Below, in pieces: positions 9,591-17,647 of a stretch of DNA of 64,000 nucleotides. A model generated the notes under the pieces. The model did not search any database, was not told where the DNA came from, and saw only the letters and a program-made list of their open reading frames with translations. How positions within the stretch are numbered: position 1 is the first letter of the stretch; every line of letters begins with the position of its first letter. Position numbers and translations under genes: made by a program. Source of the stretch: CAYSEW01 sp964430245 (GTDB lineage Bacteria > Bacteroidota > Bacteroidia > Flavobacteriales_D > Parvicellaceae); the NCBI GenBank assembly GCA_964430245.1, contig CAYSEW010000001.1:62001-126000 (forward strand), read 5' to 3'.

Positions 9591-10261
9591 TCAATTGAGA
9601 AACAGAGATATTTGATTTTTTTACCTTCTTTTAACCACATTTTTTCGTAGAAAGTTTTTATTTCCATGGCTAGCTTGAGGTTTGGATTAGCTCTTGATAT
9701 TAGTTCATTGTAAACATCGTTGCTGTTTTCAATCAGTTTGTATTGATGTTCTTGTATTTGTTCTAATGTATATTCATAGAGAAGGTCACTATCTGTTTTT
9801 AAGTGAATTTTCCCTCCTTTTTTTAAGAACTTTCTATAGCGATCTATGAATAAAGGAGAGGTCAACCTTTTTCTAGGCTTTTTAGGTTGAGGGTCAGAAA
9901 ATGTAAGCCAAATTTCAGCTACTTCATTTTTAAAAAAAAACAGATCTATAAAATCTACTTTAGTCCTAAGAAATCTTACATTTTCAATATTCTCTTCAAT
10001 ACATGTTTTAGCTCCACGCCACATTCTGGATCCTTTCACGTCAACCCCAATAAAATTTATTGTAGAATAATTTTTTGCCAATCCTACTGTATACTCTCCT
10101 TTACCACATCCTAATTCTATAATAATAGGATGGGAGTTGTTAAAAACAGCATTCCATTTTCCTTTAAGGTTAATTGAGGATTTGAAATTATTTACTGAAG
10201 GCTGAAAAACGTTGTCAAAAGTTGATATTTCGGCAAATCTTTTAAGCTTGTCCTTCCCCAT
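9587..10261 (-). CDS. trmB: tRNA (guanine-N7-)-methyltransferase TrmB
   Basis: TrmB methylates N7 of guanosine 46 in the variable loop of tRNA using S-adenosylmethionine. The SAM site IIELGCGKGEY lies near residue 50, and TFSDPQPKKPRKR near residue 120 corresponds to the family's FPDPWPKKRH block, with Q replacing W. I chose the ATG at 10261 (MGKDKLKRFAEI), giving 224 residues, because it matches the usual family N-terminus; an ATG three codons upstream is also in frame. The start lies inside the end of gldC (20-nt overlap), so trmB is probably translated from the gldB-gldC transcript. Confidence 0.93.
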   Translation of the reverse strand: MGKDKLKRFAEISTFDNVFQPSVNNFKSSINLKGKWNAVFNNSHPIIIELGCGKGEYTVGLAKNYSTINFIGVDVKGSRMWRGAKTCIEENIENVRFLRTKVDFIDLFFFKNEVAEIWLTFSDPQPKKPRKRLTSPLFIDRYRKFLKKGGKIHLKTDSDLLYEYTLEQIQEHQYKLIENSNDVYNELISRANPNLKLAMEIKTFYEKMWLKEGKKIKYLCFSID

Positions 10262-10613
10262 TACCATCAAATTTTCCTGTTTTAGGAATAACGCCTAATT
10301 TTTCACCAAAAAATTCTGCAAAATCTCTAATGGCAAGAGCCATTTGATCTTCATTAGTTGCTTTTTCAAATGAATCTGCCATATTCATGAATTGTTGGAA
10401 ATAAAATTTACTCATTTCTTCTACAGACATCTCTTTAGTCCATAAGTCTAAGCTCATGGTGTTTAATTGCTTTTCATCCCAAAACGATAGAAAAGATGCT
10501 TTGGCTGTATTGTTAGTTTTTTGGTCTTCATTGATAGATTCCCAGCTTATTTTCTCTGGTACTTGATTTACATCAAGTTCAAAATTTATATTTAGTTGGC
10601 TTTTTTTACTCAT
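10242..10613 (-). CDS. gldC: Gliding motility protein GldC
   Basis: This 123-residue cytoplasmic protein matches GldC of Flavobacterium johnsoniae in size and pattern (N-terminal MSKKSQLNINFELDVNQVPE, then ISWESINEDQ and AKASFLSFWD). GldC has no known enzymatic activity. In F. johnsoniae it is encoded next to gldB and supports gliding, which relies on the T9SS machinery. Here it overlaps the end of gldB by 8 nt and the start of trmB by 20 nt. That forms a tightly coupled gldB-gldC-trmB operon. Confidence 0.92.
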   Translation of the reverse strand: MSKKSQLNINFELDVNQVPEKISWESINEDQKTNNTAKASFLSFWDEKQLNTMSLDLWTKEMSVEEMSKFYFQQFMNMADSFEKATNEDQMALAIRDFAEFFGEKLGVIPKTGKFDGNGEGQA

Positions 10614-11625
10614 TTGGATTGTAGGATTTTAGTATAGTATTTATGTTTTTTTCTTTTAATAGGTTGGAAATATCTAGATCGTTTTTCTGAACATGGTCTT
10701 TAATCATTTGATAACCTAGCCAAATGCCTACTCTAGAAGGTGAGTCTTTAGGCAAGCCTTTGGTTGTTGGACCTTCAGTTATAAAATCATTGATGATTTT
10801 AGTGTTTTTTGAATATAATATTTCTTGGTCTACTATGTGTTCCCAGATGTTGTTTTCATTCTTTTTACACCAGTCCAATTCATTTTTTGAATATGTCATT
10901 ATGATATGTTCAGGAGACTCTGGTGTCATTGCTTTTAATAGATATAAAACCTTTCCATAAGTAAGAATATTACTAATAAAATCATTCCCCATTGATTCAT
11001 AAAATCTGTTCATTAGAAAACCATACATTACATTAGCAGTTAGGTATTTCTTTTCCATTTTATCCTTTACATATTGAGGGTAGGTGTTTGGCAACTGTTG
11101 AATCAATGAATTGTTTTTTCCTAAAAACATTTCTATACCGATAGCTAATCTGTCATCAATATCTAAAACTTTTTGTTCAAAATTTGAATAAAAAGTAGTG
11201 ACCTTTGGGATTGTTGAATCTGGGAAATAATATTTATAGTGCTTAAATGCATCCGTTAATTCTTTACTGTAAATACTAAAATCGTTGAATCCTTTCTTCA
11301 TCTCTAGATAAAATAAATTCATTGTAGAGTCTTGAGTGAATTCATTTAATCTTTCAAAAGAATTGTTTGAGAATGGGTCACCTGCACCTATAATATAGGC
11401 AAAGAAATATTGATATAATTTGTCATATTTTTTGATTAGGTATTGGTGTTTATTTATTGGGTTTTTATGATTTTCAAATAGATCTTTTTCCATACGATCT
11501 ATATTTAGATCAACTTTAATATGCTCAACATTAACCTTTAGCCTGTCCTCTTCGTATGAACATGAATTCATTACACATGTAGTGATTGAAAAAGAAATAA
11601 TGAAAAAGAAAATATTTTTGAGCAT
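10606..11625 (-). CDS. gldB: Gliding motility lipoprotein GldB
   Basis: This protein of about 339 residues has a lipoprotein signal (MLKNIFFFIISFSITTCVMNSC) whose lipobox cysteine is near residue 22. The mature region matches GldB, for example VDLNIDRMEKDLF, then YQYFFAYIIGAGDP, and PSRVGIWLGYQMIKDH near the C-terminus. GldB is needed for gliding and, in many species, viability. I chose the ATG at 11625; an upstream in-frame ATG at 11646 would overlap a likely -7 promoter box and leave no room for a leader. gldC overlaps its stop. Confidence 0.92.
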   Translation of the reverse strand: MLKNIFFFIISFSITTCVMNSCSYEEDRLKVNVEHIKVDLNIDRMEKDLFENHKNPINKHQYLIKKYDKLYQYFFAYIIGAGDPFSNNSFERLNEFTQDSTMNLFYLEMKKGFNDFSIYSKELTDAFKHYKYYFPDSTIPKVTTFYSNFEQKVLDIDDRLAIGIEMFLGKNNSLIQQLPNTYPQYVKDKMEKKYLTANVMYGFLMNRFYESMGNDFISNILTYGKVLYLLKAMTPESPEHIIMTYSKNELDWCKKNENNIWEHIVDQEILYSKNTKIINDFITEGPTTKGLPKDSPSRVGIWLGYQMIKDHVQKNDLDISNLLKEKNINTILKSYNPNE

Positions 11626-11643
11626 TTGGAATAAAGTTTGTTG

Positions 11644-11651
11644 CAAAAGTA
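11644..11651 (-). promoter_or_regulatory. Candidate -7 promoter box for gldB
   Basis: On the minus strand the sequence reads TACTTTTG, which fits the Bacteroidota -7 consensus TAnnTTTG. It lies 19 nt upstream of the chosen gldB start. No clear TTG was found at the expected -33 spacing, so the call is tentative. Confidence 0.35.
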
Positions 11652-11655
11652 AAAT

Positions 11656-11683
11656 TTGTTCGCTAAAAAAATGTTTAAGTTTG
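11656..11683 (+). promoter_or_regulatory. Candidate promoter for the outer-membrane barrel gene
   Basis: TTG at 11656-11658 is followed after 17 nt by TAAGTTTG at 11676-11683, matching the Bacteroidota TTG / TAnnTTTG promoter. The start codon at 11707 lies 23 nt beyond the -7 box, giving a short leader. It sits next to the gldB promoter, so the interval would hold two divergent promoters. Confidence 0.5.
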
Positions 11684-11706
11684 TAAACTAATTAAAGATA
11701 ATTAAT

Positions 11707-12570
11707 ATGAAAAATACATGGATTACCTCAATATTCGCAGTTTTATTAATCGTTAATGTGTCTGGACAGGATGATGATATTGGTAAAAAATTCAGATTTG
11801 GACTAAGAGGGAATATATCTACAGACTGGCTTTCTCCAGATAATGCCAAAGAATTTTCTAGTACTGGAATTGGTTTAGGATATGGTTGGGGATTCCAAAT
11901 GGAATTCAGATTAGGCGAATCAACTACATCTTTAGCTACAGGTATGAGTCTAACTACTTTTTCTGCAGGATTGAACTACAATGATGAATCATTGGTTGCA
12001 TATCACCCAACCTATTATGCGCTTAATAATTTTGAGTTGGTTGAATGGAATGAAGAATCTTTTCCTATTGATACAATGAGTTCCTACGAACTTTACCAAT
12101 TAAAAGAAAGAAAATATAAGGTCAATTATGTTACTATACCTATATCCTTGAAAATGAAAACAAAAGAAATTGGTTATTTTACTTATTTCGGAGAATTTGG
12201 AGCAAATATTGGGTTAAAAACAAAAGCAAGAGTAAATGATATTTGTGATAAACTAGAATGGGATACAACTGGATTGACATTAAATGTTATTGATGTTGAT
12301 CATTCAGCAAATACAGATCTAGATTTAGGTAAAGGTACTCAGCCAATTCGTCTAGGATTGTTAGTTGGCGGAGGAGCAGAATACAATATATCAGGCACTA
12401 CCTCTTTATTCTTCGCTTTGCATTATCATTATTTTGCAACAAATGCTTTAACCCGAGAACAAGGGGAAGATTACTTAAGGGAATTAAATGAGAATACGGG
12501 TCAGTTTCAAAATGTGGGAGCTAAATCTATACCTGGAAGTGTAAGTTTAACGATAGGTGTCCTGTTTTAA
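11707..12570 (+). CDS. Outer-membrane beta-barrel protein (PorT-like family)
   Basis: This 287-residue exported protein has a signal peptide (MKNTWITSIFAVLLIVNVSG) and then alternating strands with a fixed rhythm of glycine and aromatic residues (KFRFGLRGNISTDWL; GYGWGFQMEFRLG; YFTYFGEFGANIGLK). The C-terminal strand is SVSLTIGVLF with a terminal F, a barrel-assembly signal. It resembles the OMP_b-brl_2/PorT family of Bacteroidota, whose PorT member belongs to the T9SS. The family is large, so a T9SS role is only suggested by gldB and gldC divergently upstream. nadE follows after 8 nt on the same strand. Confidence 0.7.
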   Translation: MKNTWITSIFAVLLIVNVSGQDDDIGKKFRFGLRGNISTDWLSPDNAKEFSSTGIGLGYGWGFQMEFRLGESTTSLATGMSLTTFSAGLNYNDESLVAYHPTYYALNNFELVEWNEESFPIDTMSSYELYQLKERKYKVNYVTIPISLKMKTKEIGYFTYFGEFGANIGLKTKARVNDICDKLEWDTTGLTLNVIDVDHSANTDLDLGKGTQPIRLGLLVGGGAEYNISGTTSLFFALHYHYFATNALTREQGEDYLRELNENTGQFQNVGAKSIPGSVSLTIGVLF

Positions 12571-12578
12571 AACATTTA

Positions 12579-13355
12579 ATGGAACATCAAAAGATTATTG
12601 ACCATATTGTTCAATGGCTGAAATCTTATTCAGATAAAGCTTTAATTGATGGTTTTGTTGTTGGGATTTCTGGAGGTATTGACTCTGCAGTTACTTCTAC
12701 ATTATGTGCCTTAACTGGTAAAAAGGTAATCGTTGTAAGTATGCCTATATTACAACCTAATGATCAACTAAATAGATCTTCTGAGCACATAGAATGGCTA
12801 AAAAATCAATATGCTAATGTTGTCGATTTAGAAATTGATTTAACTGAGATTTTCAATACATCTATCAAATCTTACCCACAGGAAATTCAAGATGAATTAA
12901 CAATGGCAAATGTTAGGGCCCGATTAAGAATGACCACTTTGTATGCTATTGCAGGACATTATGGATTATTAGTGGCAGGGACAGGAAACAAAGTAGAAGA
13001 TTTTGGAGTTGGTTTTTTTACAAAATACGGAGATGGCGGAGTAGATATTTCGCCAATAGCAGATCTATTAAAAACTGAAGTTTTTCAGTTGGGAGTACAT
13101 TTAAATATCATCAGCTCAATTTTAAACGCTAAACCAACAGATGGATTGTGGGGGGATGATCGTACAGATGAAGACCAGTTGGGAGCTACTTACCCCGAAT
13201 TGGAATGGGCAATGAGTTATATTGGAAACAATTCTGATGCTTCTTTATCAGAAAGACAAGAAAATGTATTGGAAATTTATAAAAAGCTAAATAAAGTCAA
13301 TCAGCATAAAATGAATCCAATTCCAGTATGTTCAATACCAAAAGAATTTAAGTAG
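12579..13355 (+). CDS. nadE: NAD+ synthase (ammonia-type length)
   Basis: NadE adenylates and then amidates nicotinic acid adenine dinucleotide to make NAD+. The 258-residue protein is a single N-type ATP-pyrophosphatase domain. The PP-loop SGGIDS is at residues 31-36, and the deamido-NAD and ATP contacts AGTGNKVEDFGVGFFTKYGD are near 133-152. No glutaminase domain is present, so it should use free ammonia. In Flavobacterium nadE lies beside gldB and gldC. Here the same genes are neighbours, but nadE is on the opposite strand with a barrel gene between. Confidence 0.95.
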   Translation: MEHQKIIDHIVQWLKSYSDKALIDGFVVGISGGIDSAVTSTLCALTGKKVIVVSMPILQPNDQLNRSSEHIEWLKNQYANVVDLEIDLTEIFNTSIKSYPQEIQDELTMANVRARLRMTTLYAIAGHYGLLVAGTGNKVEDFGVGFFTKYGDGGVDISPIADLLKTEVFQLGVHLNIISSILNAKPTDGLWGDDRTDEDQLGATYPELEWAMSYIGNNSDASLSERQENVLEIYKKLNKVNQHKMNPIPVCSIPKEFK

Positions 13356-13703
13356 CTACCATTCATTATCTTCTACTACTTCTGGAGCTATTTTTAATTT
13401 TAATCCATTAAGTTTGGAAGTGATAGGTATCTGACAACCTAAGCGACTATTATCTTGAACATGCCAGGCTTCATCCAGCATAGCCTGTTCGTCATTGCTT
13501 TTCTCTAATGAAACATGATCAGTTTCAATATATACTTGACATGAGGCGCACATGGCCATTCCTCCACAAGTGCCATCAACTGGAAGGTTATGGCTTTTAC
13601 AAAGCTCCATGATATTTAGGTTCATATCAGTAGGTGCATCTAGAAGATGCTCTTTTCCATCTCTATCAATGACCGTTATTTTTATGAAATTATCAGCACT
13701 CAA
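13356..13703 (-). CDS. [2Fe-2S] ferredoxin (adrenodoxin type)
   Basis: This 115-residue electron carrier has the cysteine pattern of adrenodoxin-type ferredoxins: C-x5-C-x2-C in TCGGMAMCASC near residues 45-55, and a fourth cysteine in RLGCQIP near residue 93. The short gap to the upstream ferredoxin reductase gene (10 nt) suggests that the two act as an electron-transfer pair with NADPH. The final electron acceptor is unknown from the sequence. The gene meets nadE tail-to-tail with no spacing. Confidence 0.9.
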   Translation of the reverse strand: MSADNFIKITVIDRDGKEHLLDAPTDMNLNIMELCKSHNLPVDGTCGGMAMCASCQVYIETDHVSLEKSNDEQAMLDEAWHVQDNSRLGCQIPITSKLNGLKLKIAPEVVEDNEW

Positions 13704-13713
13704 TTATAGTAAG

Positions 13714-14733
13714 TTATTTATTATCAAACCCAACTATACCAGTTACAGTAGTATATTTTAATACATGATTTTTATTGGGATAAATTCTTTTAAATGCAGA
13801 TTGAACCATTATAGTTCCTTCATGAAAGCCACAAAGTATGAGTTTTAATTTACCAGGATATGTATTTACATCACCAATAGCATAGATTCCATCTATATTG
13901 GTGCTATAATCAGTAGAATTATCCACTACTATGGCATTTTTTTCAATCTCCAATCCCCAATTAGCAATGGGTCCAAGCTTTGGAGTTAATCCAAATAAAG
14001 GCAACCAATAATCAGTAGTGATAGTTGAATTTTCAGCACCTTTAGTTTTGATAGTTATTTGCTCTAGATGAGCATTTCCTTCTAATCCAATAACTTCTGA
14101 ATCGAGCACCATTTTTAATTTTCCATTTTTAGCCATATCCATAGCTCTTTGAACAGAATCTGGATGAGCTCTAAATTGCTGACTCCTGTGAATTAGTGTT
14201 ACGTCACTACAAAAACCATTTGCGAAATAAAGTGCCCAATCCAATGCGCTATCTCCACCTCCTGAAATAACTATGCGTTTGTCTTTGAAAAGATCGGGGT
14301 CCTTAACAATATAATTGACTCCCTTATTCTCAAAGCTAGAGATGTTTTGAATAGGAGGTTTTCTAGGAATAAAAACACCTAACCCTCCTGCTATAGCGAC
14401 TACTGGAGCTTGATGCTGAGTTCCTTCTTTAGTAGTAACTATGAATTGATTATTAGCTGATTTTTCAACATTCAAGGCAGTTTCTCCTAAAGTAAATCCA
14501 GGATTGAATGGTTTAATCTGATTCATTAAATTATCAACCAGATTACCTGCTAAAACTTCAGGGTAACCAGGAATATCATAGATTGGTTTTTTAGGATAGA
14601 TCTCTGCACATTGGCCACCTGGTATAGGTAAAGCATCGATGAGGTGGCATTTTAATTTCAATAAACCTGCTTCAAATACTGTGAATAATCCTACTGGTCC
14701 TGCTCCTATAATGATAATGTCAGTTTTGATCAT
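13714..14733 (-). CDS. Ferredoxin--NADP+ reductase, thioredoxin-reductase-like
   Basis: This flavoprotein of about 339 residues belongs to the thioredoxin-reductase-like ferredoxin-NADP reductases. It has an FAD motif (GAGPVGLFTVFEAG) at the N-terminus and a pyridine-nucleotide motif (ISGGGDSALDWAL) near residue 160. The C-terminal FAD-binding GIYAIGDVNTYPG lies near residue 290. The redox CxxC of true thioredoxin reductases is absent, which supports the ferredoxin reductase assignment. I chose the ATG at 14733 (MIKTDIIIIGAG) rather than the one seven codons upstream because it puts the FAD motif at the usual distance. The ferredoxin gene follows immediately. Confidence 0.9.
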   Translation of the reverse strand: MIKTDIIIIGAGPVGLFTVFEAGLLKLKCHLIDALPIPGGQCAEIYPKKPIYDIPGYPEVLAGNLVDNLMNQIKPFNPGFTLGETALNVEKSANNQFIVTTKEGTQHQAPVVAIAGGLGVFIPRKPPIQNISSFENKGVNYIVKDPDLFKDKRIVISGGGDSALDWALYFANGFCSDVTLIHRSQQFRAHPDSVQRAMDMAKNGKLKMVLDSEVIGLEGNAHLEQITIKTKGAENSTITTDYWLPLFGLTPKLGPIANWGLEIEKNAIVVDNSTDYSTNIDGIYAIGDVNTYPGKLKLILCGFHEGTIMVQSAFKRIYPNKNHVLKYTTVTGIVGFDNK

Positions 14734-14769
14734 ATGCTTAGAGTGTTTATACATTAAAAATAATGTGAC

Positions 14770-15252
14770 CTATTCTAAGTCTTTATTTGATTGATCAACT
14801 TTTTCTTTGAGTTTAAGTTTGTAGCTGATTAAATTTTCTTGAATTTTGGTATTTTCTGTGCCTAATATTTGAGCAGCAAGAATTCCTGCATTTTGTGCAC
14901 CATTGAGCGCTACTGTTGCAACAGGAACACCATTGGGCATTTGTAAAATAGATAAAACAGAATCCCAACCATCTATTGAGTTACTAGATTTAATGGGTAC
15001 TCCAATGACTGGGAGCGTAGTTATTGATGCAACCATTCCAGGTAAATGTGCAGCGCCTCCCGCGCCTGCAATGATTACTTTAATTCCTTTGTTTATTGCA
15101 CTTTTAGCATAGTCGAACATTTGATCTGGAGTTCTGTGTGCAGATACAATTTTAACATCAGCTTCAATACCTAATTCATTTAAAATATCAATTGCATTTT
15201 GCATGATTGGTAAATCACTTTTGCTACCCATTATGATTCCTACTTGTTTCAT
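14770..15252 (-). CDS. purE: N5-carboxyaminoimidazole ribonucleotide mutase
   Basis: PurE moves the carboxyl group of N5-CAIR to give CAIR in purine synthesis. The 160-residue protein has the class I pattern: IIMGSKSDLPIMQ at the N-terminus, the SAHRTPDQM loop near residue 41, and AGAGGAAHLPGMVAS near residues 62-76. The C-terminal LNGAQNAGILAAQIL is also standard. It starts 2 nt downstream of purK, which supplies its substrate, so both are made from one message. Confidence 0.97.
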   Translation of the reverse strand: MKQVGIIMGSKSDLPIMQNAIDILNELGIEADVKIVSAHRTPDQMFDYAKSAINKGIKVIIAGAGGAAHLPGMVASITTLPVIGVPIKSSNSIDGWDSVLSILQMPNGVPVATVALNGAQNAGILAAQILGTENTKIQENLISYKLKLKEKVDQSNKDLE

Positions 15253-15254
15253 AT

Positions 15255-16406
15255 TTATGCTGTTACTTTAACTAATTCTTTAATCTCTTTTCCGATTTTT
15301 ATAGCTTTTTCAATTTCTTTATTCACTATTGTAATGTGTCCCATCTTTCTATTAAGTCTAGATTTTTTCTTCCCATATAAATGAGTGTAAACTCCAGATA
15401 TGTTAAATAGTTCTTCAATGTTTTTATAAACTACATCTCCTTCAATTTGATTTTCTCCAACCAAATTTACCATTATTCCAGGAATTTTAATTCCAGTATT
15501 GCCAAGTGGTAAATTCAGTACACTTCTAATGTGTTGATCAAATTGTGAAGTAAAGCAACATTCAATAGTATGATGACCTGAGTTATGAGGTCTTGGAGCA
15601 ACTTCGTTAATTAAAATTTCATCATTATTAGTAATGAAAAGCTCAACTGCTAATAGCCCAACACTTTTAAAGCATTGTGCTGTTTTAATGGCTATTTCAT
15701 AGGCCTTTTCTTCTAATTCTTTAGAAATTTTAGCAGGGCACATAACATATTCAACCAAATTAGAAGAATCATTGAATTCCATTTCTACTACAGGGAAACA
15801 AGCTTCTTGATTCTGCTGATTTCTAGCAACAATTACAGAAATTTCTTTCTTGATGTTAACCTTGTCCTCAATAAGACATTCTACATTTGGAAGATTCTTG
15901 ATGTCATCAAAATTATTAATGATCTTTACGCCCTTTCCATCGTATCCAAACTTTGCGCTTTTCCAAACAGCAGGTAATTGTATGTTGCCATTATTATAGT
16001 CTTCGGTTATTTCTGATATATCAGTGTAGTTTTTATAAGCTGATGTTGGTAGGCTATTCTCTTTGTAAAAGTCTTTTTGTTTAGATTTGTTTTGGATTGT
16101 TTTAAGAGTACTTGCAGTTGGAAAAACTTTTTTCCCATTCTTTTCTAAGAACTCCAATGCGTCTGTATTTACATTTTCAATTTCAACAGTAATAACATCT
16201 GCATCACTGCAAAAATTGATAACATCATCATAATCCATTAAATCTCCTACGGTGAATACATCAGCAATTTTATTACAAGGAGCATTTTTATTAGGGTCCA
16301 TCACTTTTGTGAAAATATCATATCTTTTACAATCATATAAAAGCATTTTTCCTAGCTGACCGCCCCCTAATATTCCTAGTTTAAAATTTGAACTAAAAAA
16401 TTGCAT
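15255..16406 (-). CDS. purK: N5-carboxyaminoimidazole ribonucleotide synthase
   Basis: PurK uses ATP and bicarbonate to carboxylate aminoimidazole ribonucleotide. The 383-residue ATP-grasp protein opens with LGILGGGQLGKMLLYDCKR. It contains WKSAKFGYDGKGVKII near residue 150 and INEVAPRPHNSGHHTIE near residue 267, all diagnostic for PurK. purE lies 2 nt downstream. The gene is divergent from hpt, a purine salvage gene, with about 107 nt of shared upstream DNA that carries a candidate promoter for each direction. Confidence 0.97.
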   Translation of the reverse strand: MQFFSSNFKLGILGGGQLGKMLLYDCKRYDIFTKVMDPNKNAPCNKIADVFTVGDLMDYDDVINFCSDADVITVEIENVNTDALEFLEKNGKKVFPTASTLKTIQNKSKQKDFYKENSLPTSAYKNYTDISEITEDYNNGNIQLPAVWKSAKFGYDGKGVKIINNFDDIKNLPNVECLIEDKVNIKKEISVIVARNQQNQEACFPVVEMEFNDSSNLVEYVMCPAKISKELEEKAYEIAIKTAQCFKSVGLLAVELFITNNDEILINEVAPRPHNSGHHTIECCFTSQFDQHIRSVLNLPLGNTGIKIPGIMVNLVGENQIEGDVVYKNIEELFNISGVYTHLYGKKKSRLNRKMGHITIVNKEIEKAIKIGKEIKELVKVTA

Positions 16407-16433
16407 ATATACTCATTTGTTAAAATGTATTTG

Positions 16434-16441
16434 CAAATGTA
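16434..16441 (-). promoter_or_regulatory. Candidate -7 box for purK-purE
   Basis: The minus strand reads TACATTTG, an exact TAnnTTTG match, 27 nt upstream of the purK start. No convincing -33 TTG was seen. Confidence 0.35.
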
Positions 16442-16488
16442 AGTTACCAAATTAAAGAAACAACCATTTTTCAGTAAAATGAATTTGT

Positions 16489-16496
16489 TAACTTTG
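16489..16496 (+). promoter_or_regulatory. Candidate -7 box for the hpt operon
   Basis: TAACTTTG matches TAnnTTTG and lies 17 nt before the hpt start. With the divergent purK box it places de novo and salvage purine genes on two sides of one short control region. A -33 element was not found. Confidence 0.4.
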
Positions 16497-16513
16497 GCAC
16501 TTTCTTTTAAGAA

Positions 16514-17050
16514 ATGGAAAGAATTGAATTACATAATAGGAAATTTAAGCGATTTATAGACGCAAATACTATTCAAGATGCAATAGATAAGGTTGCTGTT
16601 GATATTAATCGTGATTATAAAGACAAGAGTCCTGTTTTTATAGGCGTATTAAATGGTTCATTTTTATTCACGGCAGATGTGGTGAGGAGGTTTGAAAGTG
16701 ATTGTGAGGTAGCTTTTATAAGACTAGCTTCCTATGAAGGAACAGATTCTACTGGTAAAATAAATGAATTAATTGGGCTAAATGAAGAAATTAAAGATAG
16801 AGATGTGTTAGTCCTTGAAGATATTGTTGATTCAGGTAATACGCTGGAATATATAGTAGAAACTTTAATGAACTTTCAACCTAGATCACTTAAGGTAGCT
16901 ACCTTTTTATTTAAACCAAACGCTTATAAGAAAGACATTCCAGTTGATTATAAAGGGATTGAAGTAGCAAATGAATTTTTAGTAGGTTATGGTTTGGATT
17001 TCGATGGTTTAGGAAGAAATTTAGAAGATATTTATATTATTGAAGAATAA
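16514..17050 (+). CDS. hpt: Hypoxanthine phosphoribosyltransferase
   Basis: This 178-residue type I phosphoribosyltransferase salvages hypoxanthine and/or guanine to IMP/GMP with PRPP. The PRPP-binding motif VLVLEDIVDSGNTLEY lies near residues 97-112, and VFIGVLNGSFLFTADV near residue 40 forms the pyrophosphate loop. The C-terminal YGLDFDGLGRN is the usual base-binding end. Adenylate kinase and obgE follow at 13 and 8 nt, an arrangement common in Bacteroidota. Confidence 0.95.
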   Translation: MERIELHNRKFKRFIDANTIQDAIDKVAVDINRDYKDKSPVFIGVLNGSFLFTADVVRRFESDCEVAFIRLASYEGTDSTGKINELIGLNEEIKDRDVLVLEDIVDSGNTLEYIVETLMNFQPRSLKVATFLFKPNAYKKDIPVDYKGIEVANEFLVGYGLDFDGLGRNLEDIYIIEE

Positions 17051-17063
17051 AATTTAAACAACT

Positions 17064-17639
17064 ATGTTGAATATTGTATTGTTTGGACCTCCAGGTGCAG
17101 GAAAAGGCACACAGGCAGAAAAATTAATAGATAAATATGAATTGGTTCATTTGTCTACTGGAGATATTTTTCGTTCCAATATTAAAGGGGAGACTTCTCT
17201 TGGTGTGCTGGCAAAAAGCTATATGGATAAAGGTGAATTAGTGCCTGATGAAGTGACTATTCAGATGTTAGAACAAGAAGTGAATAAATATACTGCTCCA
17301 AAAGGGTTTATTTTTGATGGTTTTCCTAGGACAACTAATCAAGCGTTAGCATTGGATGCTTTTTTGAATTCTATTGGAACGGATGTTTCAATAATGCTGG
17401 CATTGGAAGTTGTAGATAAGGAGTTAATTGCAAGGCTATTAAATAGAGGAAAGGACAGTGGGAGAGCAGATGATCAGGATGAATCTATAATTGCAAATAG
17501 AATCAAAGTTTATAACGAACAAACTGCAATAGTTGCAGATCATTATGAAAGTCAAAATAAATTTATTTCAGTTAATGGTGTAGGTGAAATAGATGAAATT
17601 ACACATAGACTTTATGATGTGATCAATAATAAAGCTTAA
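17064..17639 (+). CDS. adk: Adenylate kinase
   Basis: Adenylate kinase interconverts AMP, ADP and ATP. The 191-residue protein has the P-loop LFGPPGAGKGTQAEKL at residues 5-20, the AMP-site LSTGDIFR near 31-38, and FDGFPRTTNQALALD near 82-96. The LID region is short with no zinc-binding cysteines, as in the short adenylate kinases of Bacteroidota. It lies 13 nt after hpt and 8 nt before obgE. Confidence 0.97.
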   Translation: MLNIVLFGPPGAGKGTQAEKLIDKYELVHLSTGDIFRSNIKGETSLGVLAKSYMDKGELVPDEVTIQMLEQEVNKYTAPKGFIFDGFPRTTNQALALDAFLNSIGTDVSIMLALEVVDKELIARLLNRGKDSGRADDQDESIIANRIKVYNEQTAIVADHYESQNKFISVNGVGEIDEITHRLYDVINNKA

Positions 17640-17647
17640 TTGAAATC

